From: Bifidobacterium sp. ESL0790
GTDB taxonomy: Bacteria; Actinomycetota; Actinomycetes; Actinomycetales; Bifidobacteriaceae
NCBI RefSeq assembly: GCF_029395435.1
Contig: NZ_CP113915.1
Coordinates: forward strand, 806,001 to 870,000
Length of the DNA: 64,000 bases
Reading direction: 5' to 3'
Shown here: positions 1 to 9,060 of the stretch, piece by piece
Numbering within the stretch: the stretch's first letter is position 1
How the letters are laid out: each line of letters opens with the position of its first letter
Made by a program: the position numbers and the translations under genes
Notes under the pieces: generated by a model
Databases searched by the model: none
Told to the model about the DNA's origin: nothing
What the model saw: only the letters and a program-made list of their open reading frames with translations

Positions 1-2333
1 TGGCCGTGCTGCGCGAGGCCGGCGGCATCTTCGGTTTCGTGCTCGGCTCGCCTCTGGCCTGGGGACTTTCGCCGGTGTTCGCGGTCATTATTTTCGTGTT
101 GGTCGCGCTCTATTCTCTGTCGCTGATCGCCAGGCTCGATGTAACCAAGCTGCCTGGCAGGATTCACGACCTCTTCTCGCGTCACGATGACGCCGAAGCT
201 CAGGATATCGCCGGAAACGGTTTGGATGCGCAGTTCCCCAACGAGGTCCAGCTCGACGGCGCGACGCTTCCGCTCGCGGCGGGCGTGCCCACACACGACG
301 GCAACGATGAGATCGATGATGCCGATTCTGGTGACGCCAAGGCGAGCAAGCGTGGCATCCGCGGCTTCTTCTCCAAGATATTCTCCCGTTCCGGCAACGC
401 CGGTGACGATGACGCCAAGCTCGACCATTACGCCGGTGACGACGCCTTCGACAAAGCCGCGGTGTTGCAAGGGCGAACCGACGAGACGCCCATCGTCGCA
501 GGAGCTCAGGATGAGGTCGTCGACCCGGTGACCGGCGAGGTCACCAAAGTCCAAGACAATATTTCCACGACCATGCCCATCGCTTCCACAGGCCCCGACC
601 CATGGTCCGTCATCGGCCAGGATGGCAAGGCCTCCGAGCCGTTGGTCAAGGGCATCGCCGGGGGAGCGGCCAACCTCGATCCGTCCGTGGCCAACAGCGC
701 CTTCGACCCCAGCGGCGCGGCGGGCGGTAACGTCAGCGCCAACACGCCTGGCCGAAATGACGATGCCGAGGACGACGAGTCCAACAAGCCCTACCACCTG
801 CCCAGCCTCGACATCCTCGTGCACGGCAAGCCGCACGCCACCCGCACCAAGGCCAACGACAACGTCATCCGCGCGCTGACCGCCACGTTCCAGCAGTTCA
901 ACGTCGACGCCAAGGTCGTCGGCTTCCTGCGTGGCCCGTCGGTCACCCAATACGAGGTGGAGCTCGGCCCGGGCGTCAAGGTCGAGAAGGTCACGAACCT
1001 GCGTCGCAACATCGCCTACGCCGTGGCGTCGAGCGACGTGCGTATCCTCTCGCCGATCCCGGGCAAATCCGCCATCGGCATCGAGATCCCCAACGTCGAC
1101 CGCGAGATCGTGCATCTGGGCGACGTGCTGCGCAGCGACAAGGCCATGAACGACCCGAACCCGATGCTCGCTGGCGTCGGCAAGGACGTCGAGGGCCATT
1201 TCGTCACCGCCGACCTCACCAAGATGCCGCATCTGCTGGTCGCGGGCGCCACCGGTTCCGGCAAGTCCAGCTTCATCAATTCCATGCTCACCTCGATCAT
1301 CATGCGCGCCACCCCCGAAGAGGTGCGCCTGATCATGGTCGACCCCAAGCGTGTGGAACTCTCCGCCTACGCAGGTATTCCGCACCTGCTGACGCCGATC
1401 ATCACCGACCCCAAGAAGGCCGCGCAGGCGCTGGAATGGGTGGTCAAGGAGATGGACGCCCGCTACGACGACCTGCAATACTTCGGGTTCCGCCATATCA
1501 AGGACTTCAACAAGGCCGTGCGTGCCGGCAAGGTGCACCCGCCGCTGGGCTCCAAGCGCAAGGTCGCCCCATATCCTTATATCGTCGTGGTCGTCGACGA
1601 GATGGCCGATTTGATGATGCTGGCCAAGAACGACGTCGAAAGCTCCATCCAGCGCATCACCCAGCTTGCGCGTGCCGCGGGTGTGCATCTGGTGCTCGCC
1701 ACCCAGCGCCCGTCGGTCGACGTCATCACCGGCCTCATCAAGGCCAACATCCCCTCACGTCTGGCCTTCGCCACCTCGTCGGCCACCGATTCCCGCGTCA
1801 TCCTCGACACCACCGGCGCCGAGTCGTTGATCGGCCAGGGCGACGCGCTCTTCCTGCCGATGGGCTCCGCCAAGCCCGTGCGTGTGCAGGGATCGTGGGT
1901 CGGCGAGTCGGAGATTCGCCAGGCCGTCCAGTTCGTGCGCACCCAGCGCAAGCCGCACTATCGCGAGGACATCGAGCAGATGGCCAAGAAGGCCGAGGAG
2001 CAGGAGAGCCATCCCGACGAGGAGATCGGCGACGACATGGACACGTTGCTGGAGGCCGCGAAACTCGTGGTCACCACGCAGTTCGGCTCCACCTCCATGC
2101 TCCAGCGCAAGCTGCGCATTGGTTTCGCCAAGGCCGGCCGCATGATGGACCTGCTCGAATCACGCGGCGTCGTCGGCCCATCCGAGGGCTCCAAGGCCCG
2201 CGAGGTGCTCGTCCAGCCGCAGGACCTCACCCAGGTCCTCGACTTCATCCAAGGCAAAACCGGCTCCATCGAGCCCAGCGCCGCTCCCGCTCCGAACGCC
2301 GCTGCGCCAGACGTTTCAACTACTGAGTCCTGA
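1..2333 (+). CDS. ftsK: DNA translocase FtsK (5' end outside window)
   Basis: FtsK/SpoIIIE pumps DNA through the closing septum and directs chromosome dimer resolution. The reading frame is already open at base 1, so the true start lies upstream. The visible part begins with the last membrane segments (hydrophobic stretch to about base 130). A long acidic linker follows (about 130-780), then the RecA-like motor with Walker [10 protein letters not shown] (about 1231-1260) and Walker [12 protein letters not shown] (about 1585-1620). The C-terminal gamma winged helix lies at about 2026-2262 and reads KOPS-like octamers and contacts XerD. Codon use is strongly GC-biased, like the rest of the chromosome. 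An AT-rich island with a second gamma domain follows directly. Confidence 0.97.
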   Translation, partial: AVLREAGGIFGFVLGSPLAWGLSPVFAVIIFVLVALYSLSLIARLDVTKLPGRIHDLFSRHDDAEAQDIAGNGLDAQFPNEVQLDGATLPLAAGVPTHDGNDEIDDADSGDAKASKRGIRGFFSKIFSRSGNAGDDDAKLDHYAGDDAFDKAAVLQGRTDETPIVAGAQDEVVDPVTGEVTKVQDNISTTMPIASTGPDPWSVIGQDGKASEPLVKGIAGGAANLDPSVANSAFDPSGAAGGNVSANTPGRNDDAEDDESNKPYHLPSLDILVHGKPHATRTKANDNVIRALTATFQQFNVDAKVVGFLRGPSVTQYEVELGPGVKVEKVTNLRRNIAYAVASSDVRILSPIPGKSAIGIEIPNVDREIVHLGDVLRSDKAMNDPNPMLAGVGKDVEGHFVTADLTKMPHLLVAGATGSGKSSFINSMLTSIIMRATPEEVRLIMVDPKRVELSAYAGIPHLLTPIITDPKKAAQALEWVVKEMDARYDDLQYFGFRHIKDFNKAVRAGKVHPPLGSKRKVAPYPYIVVVVDEMADLMMLAKNDVESSIQRITQLARAAGVHLVLATQRPSVDVITGLIKANIPSRLAFATSSATDSRVILDTTGAESLIGQGDALFLPMGSAKPVRVQGSWVGESEIRQAVQFVRTQRKPHYREDIEQMAKKAEEQESHPDEEIGDDMDTLLEAAKLVVTTQFGSTSMLQRKLRIGFAKAGRMMDLLESRGVVGPSEGSKAREVLVQPQDLTQVLDFIQGKTGSIEPSAAPAPNAAAPDVSTTES

Positions 2334-2450
2334 GATTCGGTTTAAAACTGGAATTTGCTAAACAAAGATTTTGAACAGTAGAATTACTTAACGAGTTGGA
2401 AGAAATCTTAAGTTTGTGATGTTGATGTATCACATCCGATAAAGGATGGG

Positions 2451-4283
2451 TTGGATTTGCGAAGCGGACATGTAGGACTGGGAGCTTATTCAGGTTCTGA
2501 TTTCTCTGGTGGTAACGCTTTTGATGAAGCTGCATCAATACATGAGGAATCGACAGAGGACATGATTGATTCCGAAAATTCACTTGTTAGCGGTGTGGCA
2601 CAGAGCGTAAGACCGACAGCAGTAGATTCTTGGAGTCTTTTGTCGGCCAATAGCGCTGCTCGGCAGGATGAATTTCAACCAATTCCAGGCAGTAACGAGT
2701 CCGAGGAAATACAGCATTTAAAGACTGAAAGTACGTTCAATGTCTTGGATGGCGATGCAATTCATCATGCTTTTATGAAGCTTGAGCACCTTTCGGCTTC
2801 TGAAGGCAAGGCTGTCCAGTTGAATGAACTGACTGATTATCTGATTAAAGAGTTGTTGAATATTCTGAAGTCAGGTATTAGTCGAGAATGCCCAGATTTT
2901 TTCTCATGTATGAAAGTTCCACCGCGGCAGATTGAGGCAGTCCCGGAACGGTTGAGAAAAGCGATTAAACCGCCTACACCACCCACCAGAAGAGCATATC
3001 CCGTTTCGCCCGAAAAACATTGGTCATTGACGGCTAAGGGTCAAGAAAAATATCGACTTCGATATCAAAAAGAAGTTCAACAGATTAATGATGAATATAT
3101 AAGGTGCTGCCATACTTATAGACAGCAAATGGCAAATTATGAGATTCAAGAGAAGCAACATCTTGATGAACTCAAACTTGCGAATGAGCATCGTTCGAAG
3201 GCAGAGCAAGCAGAACAAAAACGAGTCTCGGAGCGTAACAATGTTCTGATGTCATTCAAGCATGATGTCGCAAGCGGTGATGGTAATGCGGTGTCGCGTT
3301 ATTTCCATTACGCTTTGCAACTTTTTGGATTCATCTTTGAGTATGAGGATTTTGATATTGTCTATAGTCCCGATTCAAGGCGTTTGATTTTACAATATCA
3401 GCTTCCAAACAGAGATATCATTCCTGAAGTCAGAACCTATCGTTATGTGAAAAGTCGGAACTCAATAACGCAAACTTTGTTTAAAAAGCAAGATACCAAA
3501 AAACTTTATACTTCCGTGATTGCACAAATTGCTTTGCTTGCAATTGTCGAAGTGTTCCGTCTTGATTTCAGCAATATCGTTGACACTGTTTGTTTCAACG
3601 GTATGTACCTGACAACAGATCCATCTACCGGGCATACTGTTTTCCCTTGTTTGATTAGTGTACAAGCGAATTTCAAGGAGATCTCTGAACTTAATTTGGA
3701 ACGTGTGGACCCGGTGGCATGTCTTAAACACCTGTCTGCGGTGGTGTCAAGGGACCCCAATGAAGTTGTACCGGTTAGGCCATTGATCAAGTTTGACAAG
3801 AATGATTCGCGGTTTGTAACTGAGGAGAATATTCTATCTGACTTGGACCAACGACCAAACCTTATGGAACTAACTCCAGCGGAGTTCGAAAGTCTAGTCA
3901 CCAACCTCTTTAGCAAAATGGGATTGGACACTAAACTTACTCAACCATCGCGCGACGGGGGAGTCGATTGCATAGCATACGATTCAAGGCCGATACTTGG
4001 AGGCAAGGTCGTCATTCAAGCGAAACGCTATAAAAACACCGTTGGAGTTGCCGCAGTTCGTGATTTATACGGCACCATGATGAACGAAGGCGCTTCAAAA
4101 GGTATTTTGGTGACCACGAGTGGTTATGGTTCCGCATCTGATAAGTTTGCGAAAAATAAACCTTTGGAGCTCATTGATGGCTCTGGACTGCTCAGCTTGC
4201 TAAAGGAATATGCGGGGGTTGAGGCCAAAATTGTTGTTCCTAATGATTGGGTTGATTCACCTCTCTATAGTGGTGAGATTTAG
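2451..4283 (+). CDS. Mrr-type restriction endonuclease of an actinobacterial family
   Basis: This 610-residue protein has a C-terminal Mrr-like PD-(D/E)xK nuclease domain at about residues 470-580. The nuclease signature is RDGGVD followed by VVIQAKRY, and the motif [10 protein letters not shown] precedes it. Residues about 165-260 are charged and coiled-coil-like. Residues about 275-470 resemble, from memory, the conserved middle of a widespread actinobacterial restriction endonuclease family (block [15 protein letters not shown]). The TTG start at 2451 follows AAAGGATGGG; the frame is open back to 2412, so the start is uncertain. Base composition is clearly more AT-rich than ftsK and pgsA, which suggests transfer. 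The next gene starts 8 bp after the stop. Residues 1-75 are not part of the family and weakly recall an FtsK linker. Substrate and cleavage specificity are unknown. Confidence 0.85.
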   Translation: MDLRSGHVGLGAYSGSDFSGGNAFDEAASIHEESTEDMIDSENSLVSGVAQSVRPTAVDSWSLLSANSAARQDEFQPIPGSNESEEIQHLKTESTFNVLDGDAIHHAFMKLEHLSASEGKAVQLNELTDYLIKELLNILKSGISRECPDFFSCMKVPPRQIEAVPERLRKAIKPPTPPTRRAYPVSPEKHWSLTAKGQEKYRLRYQKEVQQINDEYIRCCHTYRQQMANYEIQEKQHLDELKLANEHRSKAEQAEQKRVSERNNVLMSFKHDVASGDGNAVSRYFHYALQLFGFIFEYEDFDIVYSPDSRRLILQYQLPNRDIIPEVRTYRYVKSRNSITQTLFKKQDTKKLYTSVIAQIALLAIVEVFRLDFSNIVDTVCFNGMYLTTDPSTGHTVFPCLISVQANFKEISELNLERVDPVACLKHLSAVVSRDPNEVVPVRPLIKFDKNDSRFVTEENILSDLDQRPNLMELTPAEFESLVTNLFSKMGLDTKLTQPSRDGGVDCIAYDSRPILGGKVVIQAKRYKNTVGVAAVRDLYGTMMNEGASKGILVTTSGYGSASDKFAKNKPLELIDGSGLLSLLKEYAGVEAKIVVPNDWVDSPLYSGEI

Positions 4284-4291
4284 AGGTCGTC

Positions 4292-4678
4292 ATGGAACGA
4301 AATGAACTATATAAACAAATTGAATCTTCAATAGCGGATTTACGTGCATGTAGGCACTCTGTTGATGTTTCGTTACTTGAAAACCTTCACAAGAATATCG
4401 AGCAAAAACCATCTCATCTTAACGATGAAATTGGTGAAGATATGGATACATTGTTGGAGGCTGCGAAGCTGGTAGTTACTACACAGTTCGGTTCCACCTC
4501 GATGGTCCAGCGTAAATTGCAAATCGGTTTCGCTAAGGCCGGTCGCATGATGGATTTGCTTGAATTGTGTGGCGTTGTGGGGCCGAGACAAGATTCAAAA
4601 TCGCGTGAAGTGCTGGTTCAGCCACAAGATATTAATCGGGTCCTAGATTTCATTGAAGGCAAGACAGATTCGATCTAA
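4292..4678 (+). CDS. Orphan FtsK gamma-domain protein
   Basis: This 128-residue protein's last 84 residues match the C-terminal gamma domain of the FtsK just upstream at 69 of 84 positions (my count). It has neither motor nor membrane part. In FtsK proteins this domain is a winged helix that binds oriented KOPS-type octamers and activates XerD. The DNA differs from ftsK at most third positions and is AT-richer, so this is not a recent local duplication. The protein sequence has been kept while the codons changed, which points to selection for function. The ribosome site AGAGG (4282-4286) overlaps the stop region of the endonuclease gene, so the two are probably translated together. The first 45 residues are unlike FtsK except for a short IEQ...SH...EIG match. 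Confidence 0.85.
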   Translation: MERNELYKQIESSIADLRACRHSVDVSLLENLHKNIEQKPSHLNDEIGEDMDTLLEAAKLVVTTQFGSTSMVQRKLQIGFAKAGRMMDLLELCGVVGPRQDSKSREVLVQPQDINRVLDFIEGKTDSI

Positions 4679-4884
4679 AACCAGCATAGGTTCAAATTTT
4701 GCTGATTCTATGACTTTAATGGTTTGGTTTTTAATCCTGACGAATCATCCTTGTGACATAAATCGGATATACAACAGGAAGCTGAAGATATATTCGTTTT
4801 TCACCTTCGAAAAAGGGGAGATGGAGACTAGCTACGACGAGGCTCGCTGTGTGTCGGTATCCCAGTCGCGCTAAGGTGAATCCT

Positions 4885-5547
4885 ATGCAAGAACGAGATG
4901 AACATCAGTCGCTGCTGGACGGTTGGAACAGCCCGCCGAATCTGGTCACCTATACCCGCATCGTGTTGGTCCTGGTTTTCCTGTGGGCCGACATCTCCGC
5001 AGGTCCTTGGGGCAGCGGCAAGCCGTGGTTGCGCTTCACCGCCGCGATCCTGTTCATCGTCGCCGCCTCGACCGACAAGCTCGACGGCTGGATGGCTCGC
5101 ACCTACAACCAGGTCACCGAGCTGGGCAAGCTCATGGACCCGATCGCCGACAAGTTGCTCATCTGCTCGGCGCTGGTGGTCGCCTCCGCCTTCCAGGAGA
5201 TCAGCTGGTGGGTCACCGGCCTCTTCCTCGTGCGCGAGGTCGGCATCACCGTCATGCGCTTCTTCGTCATCGACTCGGGCGGCAAGGTCATCGCCGCCGC
5301 CAAGGCCGGCAAATACAAGACGCTCACCCAGTGCATCGGCTTGGGCATGCTGCTGATGCCGGTGTGGGCCCTGACGCCCACGCGCATGGTGCCGGCCGCG
5401 TTGCCCGCGCTCGGAGCCGGAGCGCCGTTGTGGTGGACCATCTATTACTGGGCCACCTACATCCTGCTTTTCGCCGCACTCGCGCTGTGCCTCTACTCCG
5501 GCTACATCTACGTGCGCAACGTGTGGCGCGCGCGCAAGTCGGCCTGA
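4885..5547 (+). CDS. pgsA: CDP-diacylglycerol-glycerol-3-phosphate 3-phosphatidyltransferase
   Basis: The protein (220 aa) makes phosphatidylglycerol phosphate from CDP-diacylglycerol and glycerol-3-phosphate in the inner membrane. The CDP-alcohol phosphotransferase signature is complete at about residues 63-88: DKLDGWMAR, eight residues, then GKLMDPIAD. Several hydrophobic segments follow. ATG 4885 is chosen because AAGGTGA (4873-4879) sits just upstream; an in-frame ATG at 4849 has no ribosome site. In related genomes pgsA usually follows ftsK directly, so the AT-rich island at 2334-4870 looks like an insertion between them. Confidence 0.93.
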   Translation: MQERDEHQSLLDGWNSPPNLVTYTRIVLVLVFLWADISAGPWGSGKPWLRFTAAILFIVAASTDKLDGWMARTYNQVTELGKLMDPIADKLLICSALVVASAFQEISWWVTGLFLVREVGITVMRFFVIDSGGKVIAAAKAGKYKTLTQCIGLGMLLMPVWALTPTRMVPAALPALGAGAPLWWTIYYWATYILLFAALALCLYSGYIYVRNVWRARKSA

Positions 5548-5968
5548 TAGCGGAACTTTCGCGAGGTTTCGGTTTCCCGGGTTTTATACTGTTCAATATA
5601 GAGGTGCCATATGCGTGGTGCCTCTATTCGTTTGTCGGCTGCTCTATTCATTCCGGTGACGGGTCGTGATGGTTGTGGCGTATTGTCCGAATATCCCACG
5701 ATATTCCCTAGATTTTTCGTCGCATTATTTGGTTTTTGAACGCGTCGTCCTTATATATCTCCATATATATCTTCCCCACGAACGTTGTGGATTCCGTCGC
5801 GGAATACCGTCTACCGCCTCTGCCAGAATCCTGATTTGCCTGAATAAATAGACGCTTGACACTAAAGCGTCCAACGGATTCCAACATTCGCAACGCGGGG
5901 CGGCGGGCGTTGGCCGGTGGAGAGTAATGTGTGGCTTGACAACGCCAAATCATTGGTAAGGAGTCAAC
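5548..5968. other. Intergenic region pgsA-cinA (421 bp)
   Basis: I see no gene here. After pgsA there is a hairpin at 5600-5625. Around 5750-5775 is an AT-rich patch with repeated TATATATCT. An inverted repeat GACGCTT (5851-5857) / AAGCGTC (5865-5871) has TTGACA overlapping it at 5856-5861, so it may be an operator over a -35 element. No convincing -10 was found at the right distance. The cinA ribosome site (AAGGAG) ends the region. Confidence 0.5.
5600..5625 (+). terminator. Putative terminator after pgsA
   Basis: A 10-bp RNA stem (AGAGGTGCCA / TGGTGCCTCT, with two G-U pairs) closes a 6-base loop. Only a weak T-rich tail follows, so factor-independent termination is uncertain. Confidence 0.4.
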
Positions 5969-6553
5969 ATGGATGCCATCGATCAAGTGGAGCCCACCGA
6001 CGTCATCGACGAGGGTGACATCGCCGAGATCAAGGACCGCAGCGATACCATGGCCGTGGCCATCCTCGACGATTGCCGCAAGGCCGGCGTGAAGATCGCC
6101 GCCGCCGAATCGCTGACCGGCGGACTGCTCGCCGACGCCTTCGTGCGCATCCCTGGAGCCTCCGACGTCTTCCTGGGCTCGGCCGTCACCTATGACATCG
6201 CCGCCAAGGCCTCGATTCTGGGCGTGGACGCCGACCTGCTCGAGCGCGAGGGCGCGGTGCACCCCGAGGTGGCGCGTCAGATGGCGCAATCAACCGCCAA
6301 ATTGTACAACCAGCCGAAATATGACGGACGGGTCATCGGCCTGTCGACCACGGGGGTGGCTGGCCCCGGGCCCGATGGTGACAAACCGGCCGGCCTGGTC
6401 TATATCGGTGTCGCCATTCCGCCCAGTCTCAAGGCGGGGCAGGCCCGGGCGCACGCCTTCGAGCTGCGGCTTTCCGGCTCCCGCGAACGCATCCGCCACC
6501 TGACGGTCCTCAACGTATTGGCCAATGTGAGGCGGCTCACATGGTTGAATTAG
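5969..6553 (+). CDS. cinA: CinA-family nicotinamide-nucleotide amidohydrolase (PncC)
   Basis: The 194-residue protein contains only the C-terminal CinA domain, which deamidates nicotinamide mononucleotide back to nicotinate mononucleotide in pyridine nucleotide recycling. The typical motif AAAESLTGG lies at about residues 44-52, followed by GSAVTYD and STTGVAGPGP. The N-terminal molybdopterin-binding-like domain of long CinA proteins is absent, as is usual for the short form. ATG 5969 follows AAGGAG at good spacing. Position before clgR and recA matches other actinobacteria. Confidence 0.9.
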   Translation: MDAIDQVEPTDVIDEGDIAEIKDRSDTMAVAILDDCRKAGVKIAAAESLTGGLLADAFVRIPGASDVFLGSAVTYDIAAKASILGVDADLLEREGAVHPEVARQMAQSTAKLYNQPKYDGRVIGLSTTGVAGPGPDGDKPAGLVYIGVAIPPSLKAGQARAHAFELRLSGSRERIRHLTVLNVLANVRRLTWLN

Positions 6554-6560
6554 GAATAAT

Positions 6561-6604
6561 TTACGCTCAAGGCTGTTAGGCATAGTGAATCACTTACAGC
6601 GTAA
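6561..6604 (+). promoter_or_regulatory. Candidate ClgR operator upstream of clgR
   Basis: CGCTCAAGGCT at 6564-6574 fits the ClgR consensus known from other actinobacteria (CGC-Y-N-A-N-R-GCG) at all but the last base. It sits about 55 bp before clgR, and ClgR regulators are commonly autoregulated. TTACGCT (6561-6567) and AGCGTAA (6598-6604) also form a perfect 7-bp inverted repeat around the region. Confidence 0.4.
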
Positions 6605-6625
6605 TGGCAGAAAGAGGGTGGCGTA

Positions 6626-7138
6626 ATGGAAACAATGACTCGTACACAGGAACGGATGAGGATGAACACGATTTCGATTGACGCGCAGCGCCCGGGCGAC
6701 GCGCGGAACAAGGATTTGACCCCGGCCCAGAAGCGTGCGGTGGCGTTCGCGCAGCAGCAGGTGCTGAAGGCGCGCGCCGCGAAGAAGGCAAAGGACGAGC
6801 GCCAGGCCGCTCTCAATCGGATGTGGCAGGAAGAGGACAACGAGCAGTCGAAGCCGCGCGCGGTGGCCCGCAAGCATGAGGAGAACGCCGAGGGCCGCGA
6901 CATCTCGTTGCGCGAGGCGATCGGCCACGTGCTGCGCGACCTGCGCACCCGCGACCACAAGACCCTGCGCGAGGTCAGCGAGAAGGCCGGTGTGTCTCTC
7001 GGCTACCTCTCCGAGGTCGAGCGCGGGCAGAAGGAGGCGAGCTCGGAGCTTCTGGCATCCATCGCCGAATCCCTGGGCCTGAGCACCTCGCAGATGCTGC
7101 GCATGGTCGCCGACTACCTGGATTCCTCCGAGGTCTGA
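6626..7138 (+). CDS. clgR: ClgR-type Cro/CI-family transcriptional regulator
   Basis: The 170-residue protein ends in a helix-turn-helix domain (residues about 92-165) containing [20 protein letters not shown], the signature of actinobacterial ClgR. ClgR activates clp protease and stress genes and is itself degraded by ClpP. The N-terminal 90 residues are charged and Ala/Arg/Lys-rich. An ATG at 6662 is an alternative start. The gene sits between cinA and the DUF3046-recA block, the normal actinobacterial place. A strong terminator follows at 7171-7200. Confidence 0.88.
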   Translation: METMTRTQERMRMNTISIDAQRPGDARNKDLTPAQKRAVAFAQQQVLKARAAKKAKDERQAALNRMWQEEDNEQSKPRAVARKHEENAEGRDISLREAIGHVLRDLRTRDHKTLREVSEKAGVSLGYLSEVERGQKEASSELLASIAESLGLSTSQMLRMVADYLDSSEV

Positions 7139-7170
7139 TTCCGTTCGTAGATAACGAACCTGTGGCATAA

Positions 7171-7200
7171 GGCTCCCCGCCGTTTGGCGAGGGGCCTTTT
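7171..7200 (+). terminator. Rho-independent terminator after clgR
   Basis: An 11-bp GC-rich stem (7171-7181 with 7186-7196, one mismatch and one G-T pair) closes a 4-base loop and is followed by TTTT. Just before it, GTTCGT (7143-7148) and ACGAAC (7154-7159) form a second small inverted repeat. Confidence 0.8.
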
Positions 7201-7318
7201 GCGTGCTCGAGGTCGCTTCCGGGCGGGCTTGTTGTGGGCTGTTTTGTTGGTTGCTTGGTAGCGCTTTCCGTGGGCTTGCTCGTGGTTTCTTTTCGCGCTG
7301 GTTCGGTATGCTGATGGC

Positions 7319-7552
7319 GTGCGTGAACGTGAATTCTGGCAATTGCTCGACGAGGTCCTCGGCCATTCCTACGGCCGGTCGATCGCCCACGACCAGGTGC
7401 TGACCCAGCTCGACGACATGACGGTGGTGGAGGCGCTCGCCGCCGGCGTGGAGCCGCGCGTGGTGTGGAACGTGCTGTGCGACCAGCTTGAGATTCCCGA
7501 TTCGAAACGCTGGGGCAAGGACCACAACGCCCCGCCGCTGCCCGCGAAGTAG
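7319..7552 (+). CDS. DUF3046 family protein
   Basis: This 77-residue protein of unknown function is recognised by the conserved pattern MREREFWQLLDEVLG, later VWNVLCDQLEIP, and by its position just before recA, where DUF3046 genes lie in many actinobacteria. The start is GTG 7319. It is probably cytoplasmic, with no signal peptide or membrane segment. The constant link to recA suggests a DNA-related role, but nothing in the sequence proves that. Confidence 0.85.
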   Translation: MREREFWQLLDEVLGHSYGRSIAHDQVLTQLDDMTVVEALAAGVEPRVVWNVLCDQLEIPDSKRWGKDHNAPPLPAK

Positions 7553-7872
7553 ATGGCGGCGATTTTCGGGGGAGACGTGCGCTTGGAGCGACGGAGCGTT
7601 TGTTGCTGCTATACAACATGAAAAGTTATCCACATTTTGCTGTGGCGCGACTCCCGTATTCGAACAAATGTTCGTATCTGGCGCTACAATAAAGTCAAGA
7701 AAACATGAGGCAATTTCGGTGTCTTGTGGCCTGTTGGTTCGAAAAGCCTTGGAAATCACGGCGTGTCGAAATGCCAACCGTTCGACCACATAACCCCGTT
7801 TGGCTTGTGTGGCCGAGGTTCGCTTCCGTAAGGTGGAGGGCGTAAGGCCAAACAAATGCTAAAGGAGAACGA
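7553..7872 (+). promoter_or_regulatory. recA control region (320 bp)
   Basis: No gene lies here. It contains a perfect DnaA-box sequence TTATCCACA (7625-7633), a LexA box (7661-7674), a likely -10 TACAAT (7685-7690), and a 16-base string CAACCGTTCGACCACA (7775-7790) that recurs exactly at 30937-30952. The ribosome site AAAGGAG (7861-7867) precedes recA. The leader between the -10 and recA is long, about 175 bases. Confidence 0.75.
7661..7674 (+). promoter_or_regulatory. LexA (SOS) box of recA
   Basis: CGAACAAATGTTCG is a perfect CGAAC-N4-GTTCG palindrome, the LexA site of many Gram-positive bacteria. It lies just upstream of TACAAT (7685-7690), overlapping where the -35 element should be, so bound LexA would block the polymerase. 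Confidence 0.9.
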
Positions 7873-9057
7873 ATGGCGCAGAAGAACACATCGAAAGATG
7901 GCAAGGTGAAGAACCTCAAGGCCGAGGAGAGCAAGGGCCAGGGCATCGACCCGCGCAGGCAGGCGGCGCTCGACACCGCGTTGAAGCAGGTCGAGAAGAG
8001 CTTCGGCAAGGGCTCGGCCATGCGGCTTGGCGACAAGCCCGTGCAGAACGTCGAGGTCATCCCCACCGGCTCGCTCGCCCTTGACATGGCGCTGGGTATC
8101 GGGGGGCTGCCGCGCGGCAGGATCGTGGAGATCTATGGCCCGGAGTCCTCGGGCAAGACCACGTTGGCGCTGCATGCCGTCGCCAACGCGCAGAAGGCCG
8201 GCGGCGTGGCGGCCTATATCGACGCCGAGCACGCGCTCGATCCGGTCTATGCCAAGAAGCTCGGGGTCGACACCGATTCCCTGATTATCTCCCAGCCCGA
8301 CAACGGCGAGCAAGCGCTTGAGATCGCCGACATGCTGGTGCGTTCCGGCGCGCTCGACGTCGTGGTCATCGATTCGGTAGCCGCCTTGGTGCCCAAGGCC
8401 GAGATCGAGGGCGAGATGGGCGACAGCCACGTCGGCCTGCAGGCCAGGCTCATGAGCCAGGCGCTGCGCAAGATGACCGGCGCGCTTTCGCAGTCCGGCA
8501 CCACGGCCATTTTCATCAACCAACTGCGTGAGAAGATCGGCGTCTTCTTCGGCAGCCCGGAGACCACCACCGGCGGCAAGGCGCTGAAGTTCTACGCCTC
8601 GGTGCGTCTCGACATCAGGCGTATCCAGACCATCAAGAACGGTGACGAGGCGGTGGGCAACCGCACCAAGGTGAAGGTCGTCAAGAACAAGATGGCCCCG
8701 CCCTTCAAGTTCGCCGAGTTCGACATCCTCTACGGCGAGGGCATCTCCAAGGAGGGCTCCGTGCTCGACATGGCGTTGCAGTGCGACGTCGTCAAGAAGT
8801 CGGGCTCGTGGTTCACCTACGAGGGCGACCAGCTGGGGCAGGGGCGCGAAAACGTGCGCCAGTTCCTCAAAGACAACCCGGCCCTCACCGAGGAGATCGA
8901 GCGCAAGGTCAAGGTCAAATACGGCCTTATTCCCGACGATTCCGCCGCCGACGGCGATGGGAACGAGACTTCCGACACGGATGTCTCGGCCTCCGCGGGC
9001 GATGCCGCCGACACCACTGGCAAGGCCGATGCCGAAGCCGGTTCGAACAAAGGCTGA
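7873..9057 (+). CDS. recA: Recombinase RecA
   Basis: RecA (394 aa) forms filaments on single-stranded DNA, drives strand exchange and triggers LexA self-cleavage. Walker A GPESSGKT is at residues 89-96. The loop-2 region and the motif [20 protein letters not shown] are intact. The C-terminal tail (about residues 355-394) is acidic and Asp/Ala/Thr-rich, longer than in E. coli. The ATG follows AAAGGAG with ideal spacing. recX begins 3 bp after the stop, so the two are co-transcribed under the LexA box. Confidence 0.98.
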   Translation: MAQKNTSKDGKVKNLKAEESKGQGIDPRRQAALDTALKQVEKSFGKGSAMRLGDKPVQNVEVIPTGSLALDMALGIGGLPRGRIVEIYGPESSGKTTLALHAVANAQKAGGVAAYIDAEHALDPVYAKKLGVDTDSLIISQPDNGEQALEIADMLVRSGALDVVVIDSVAALVPKAEIEGEMGDSHVGLQARLMSQALRKMTGALSQSGTTAIFINQLREKIGVFFGSPETTTGGKALKFYASVRLDIRRIQTIKNGDEAVGNRTKVKVVKNKMAPPFKFAEFDILYGEGISKEGSVLDMALQCDVVKKSGSWFTYEGDQLGQGRENVRQFLKDNPALTEEIERKVKVKYGLIPDDSAADGDGNETSDTDVSASAGDAADTTGKADAEAGSNKG

Positions 9058-9060
9058 CCG

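Noticed and set aside
2334..4870. Complete integrative element with integrase and att sites
   Set aside because: No integrase, transposase or clear short terminal repeats are visible. Only the gamma-domain similarity flanks the nuclease gene.
4653..4874. 73-codon frame between the gamma gene and pgsA
   Set aside because: It overlaps the end of the gamma gene, has no ribosome site, and its product has no recognisable feature.
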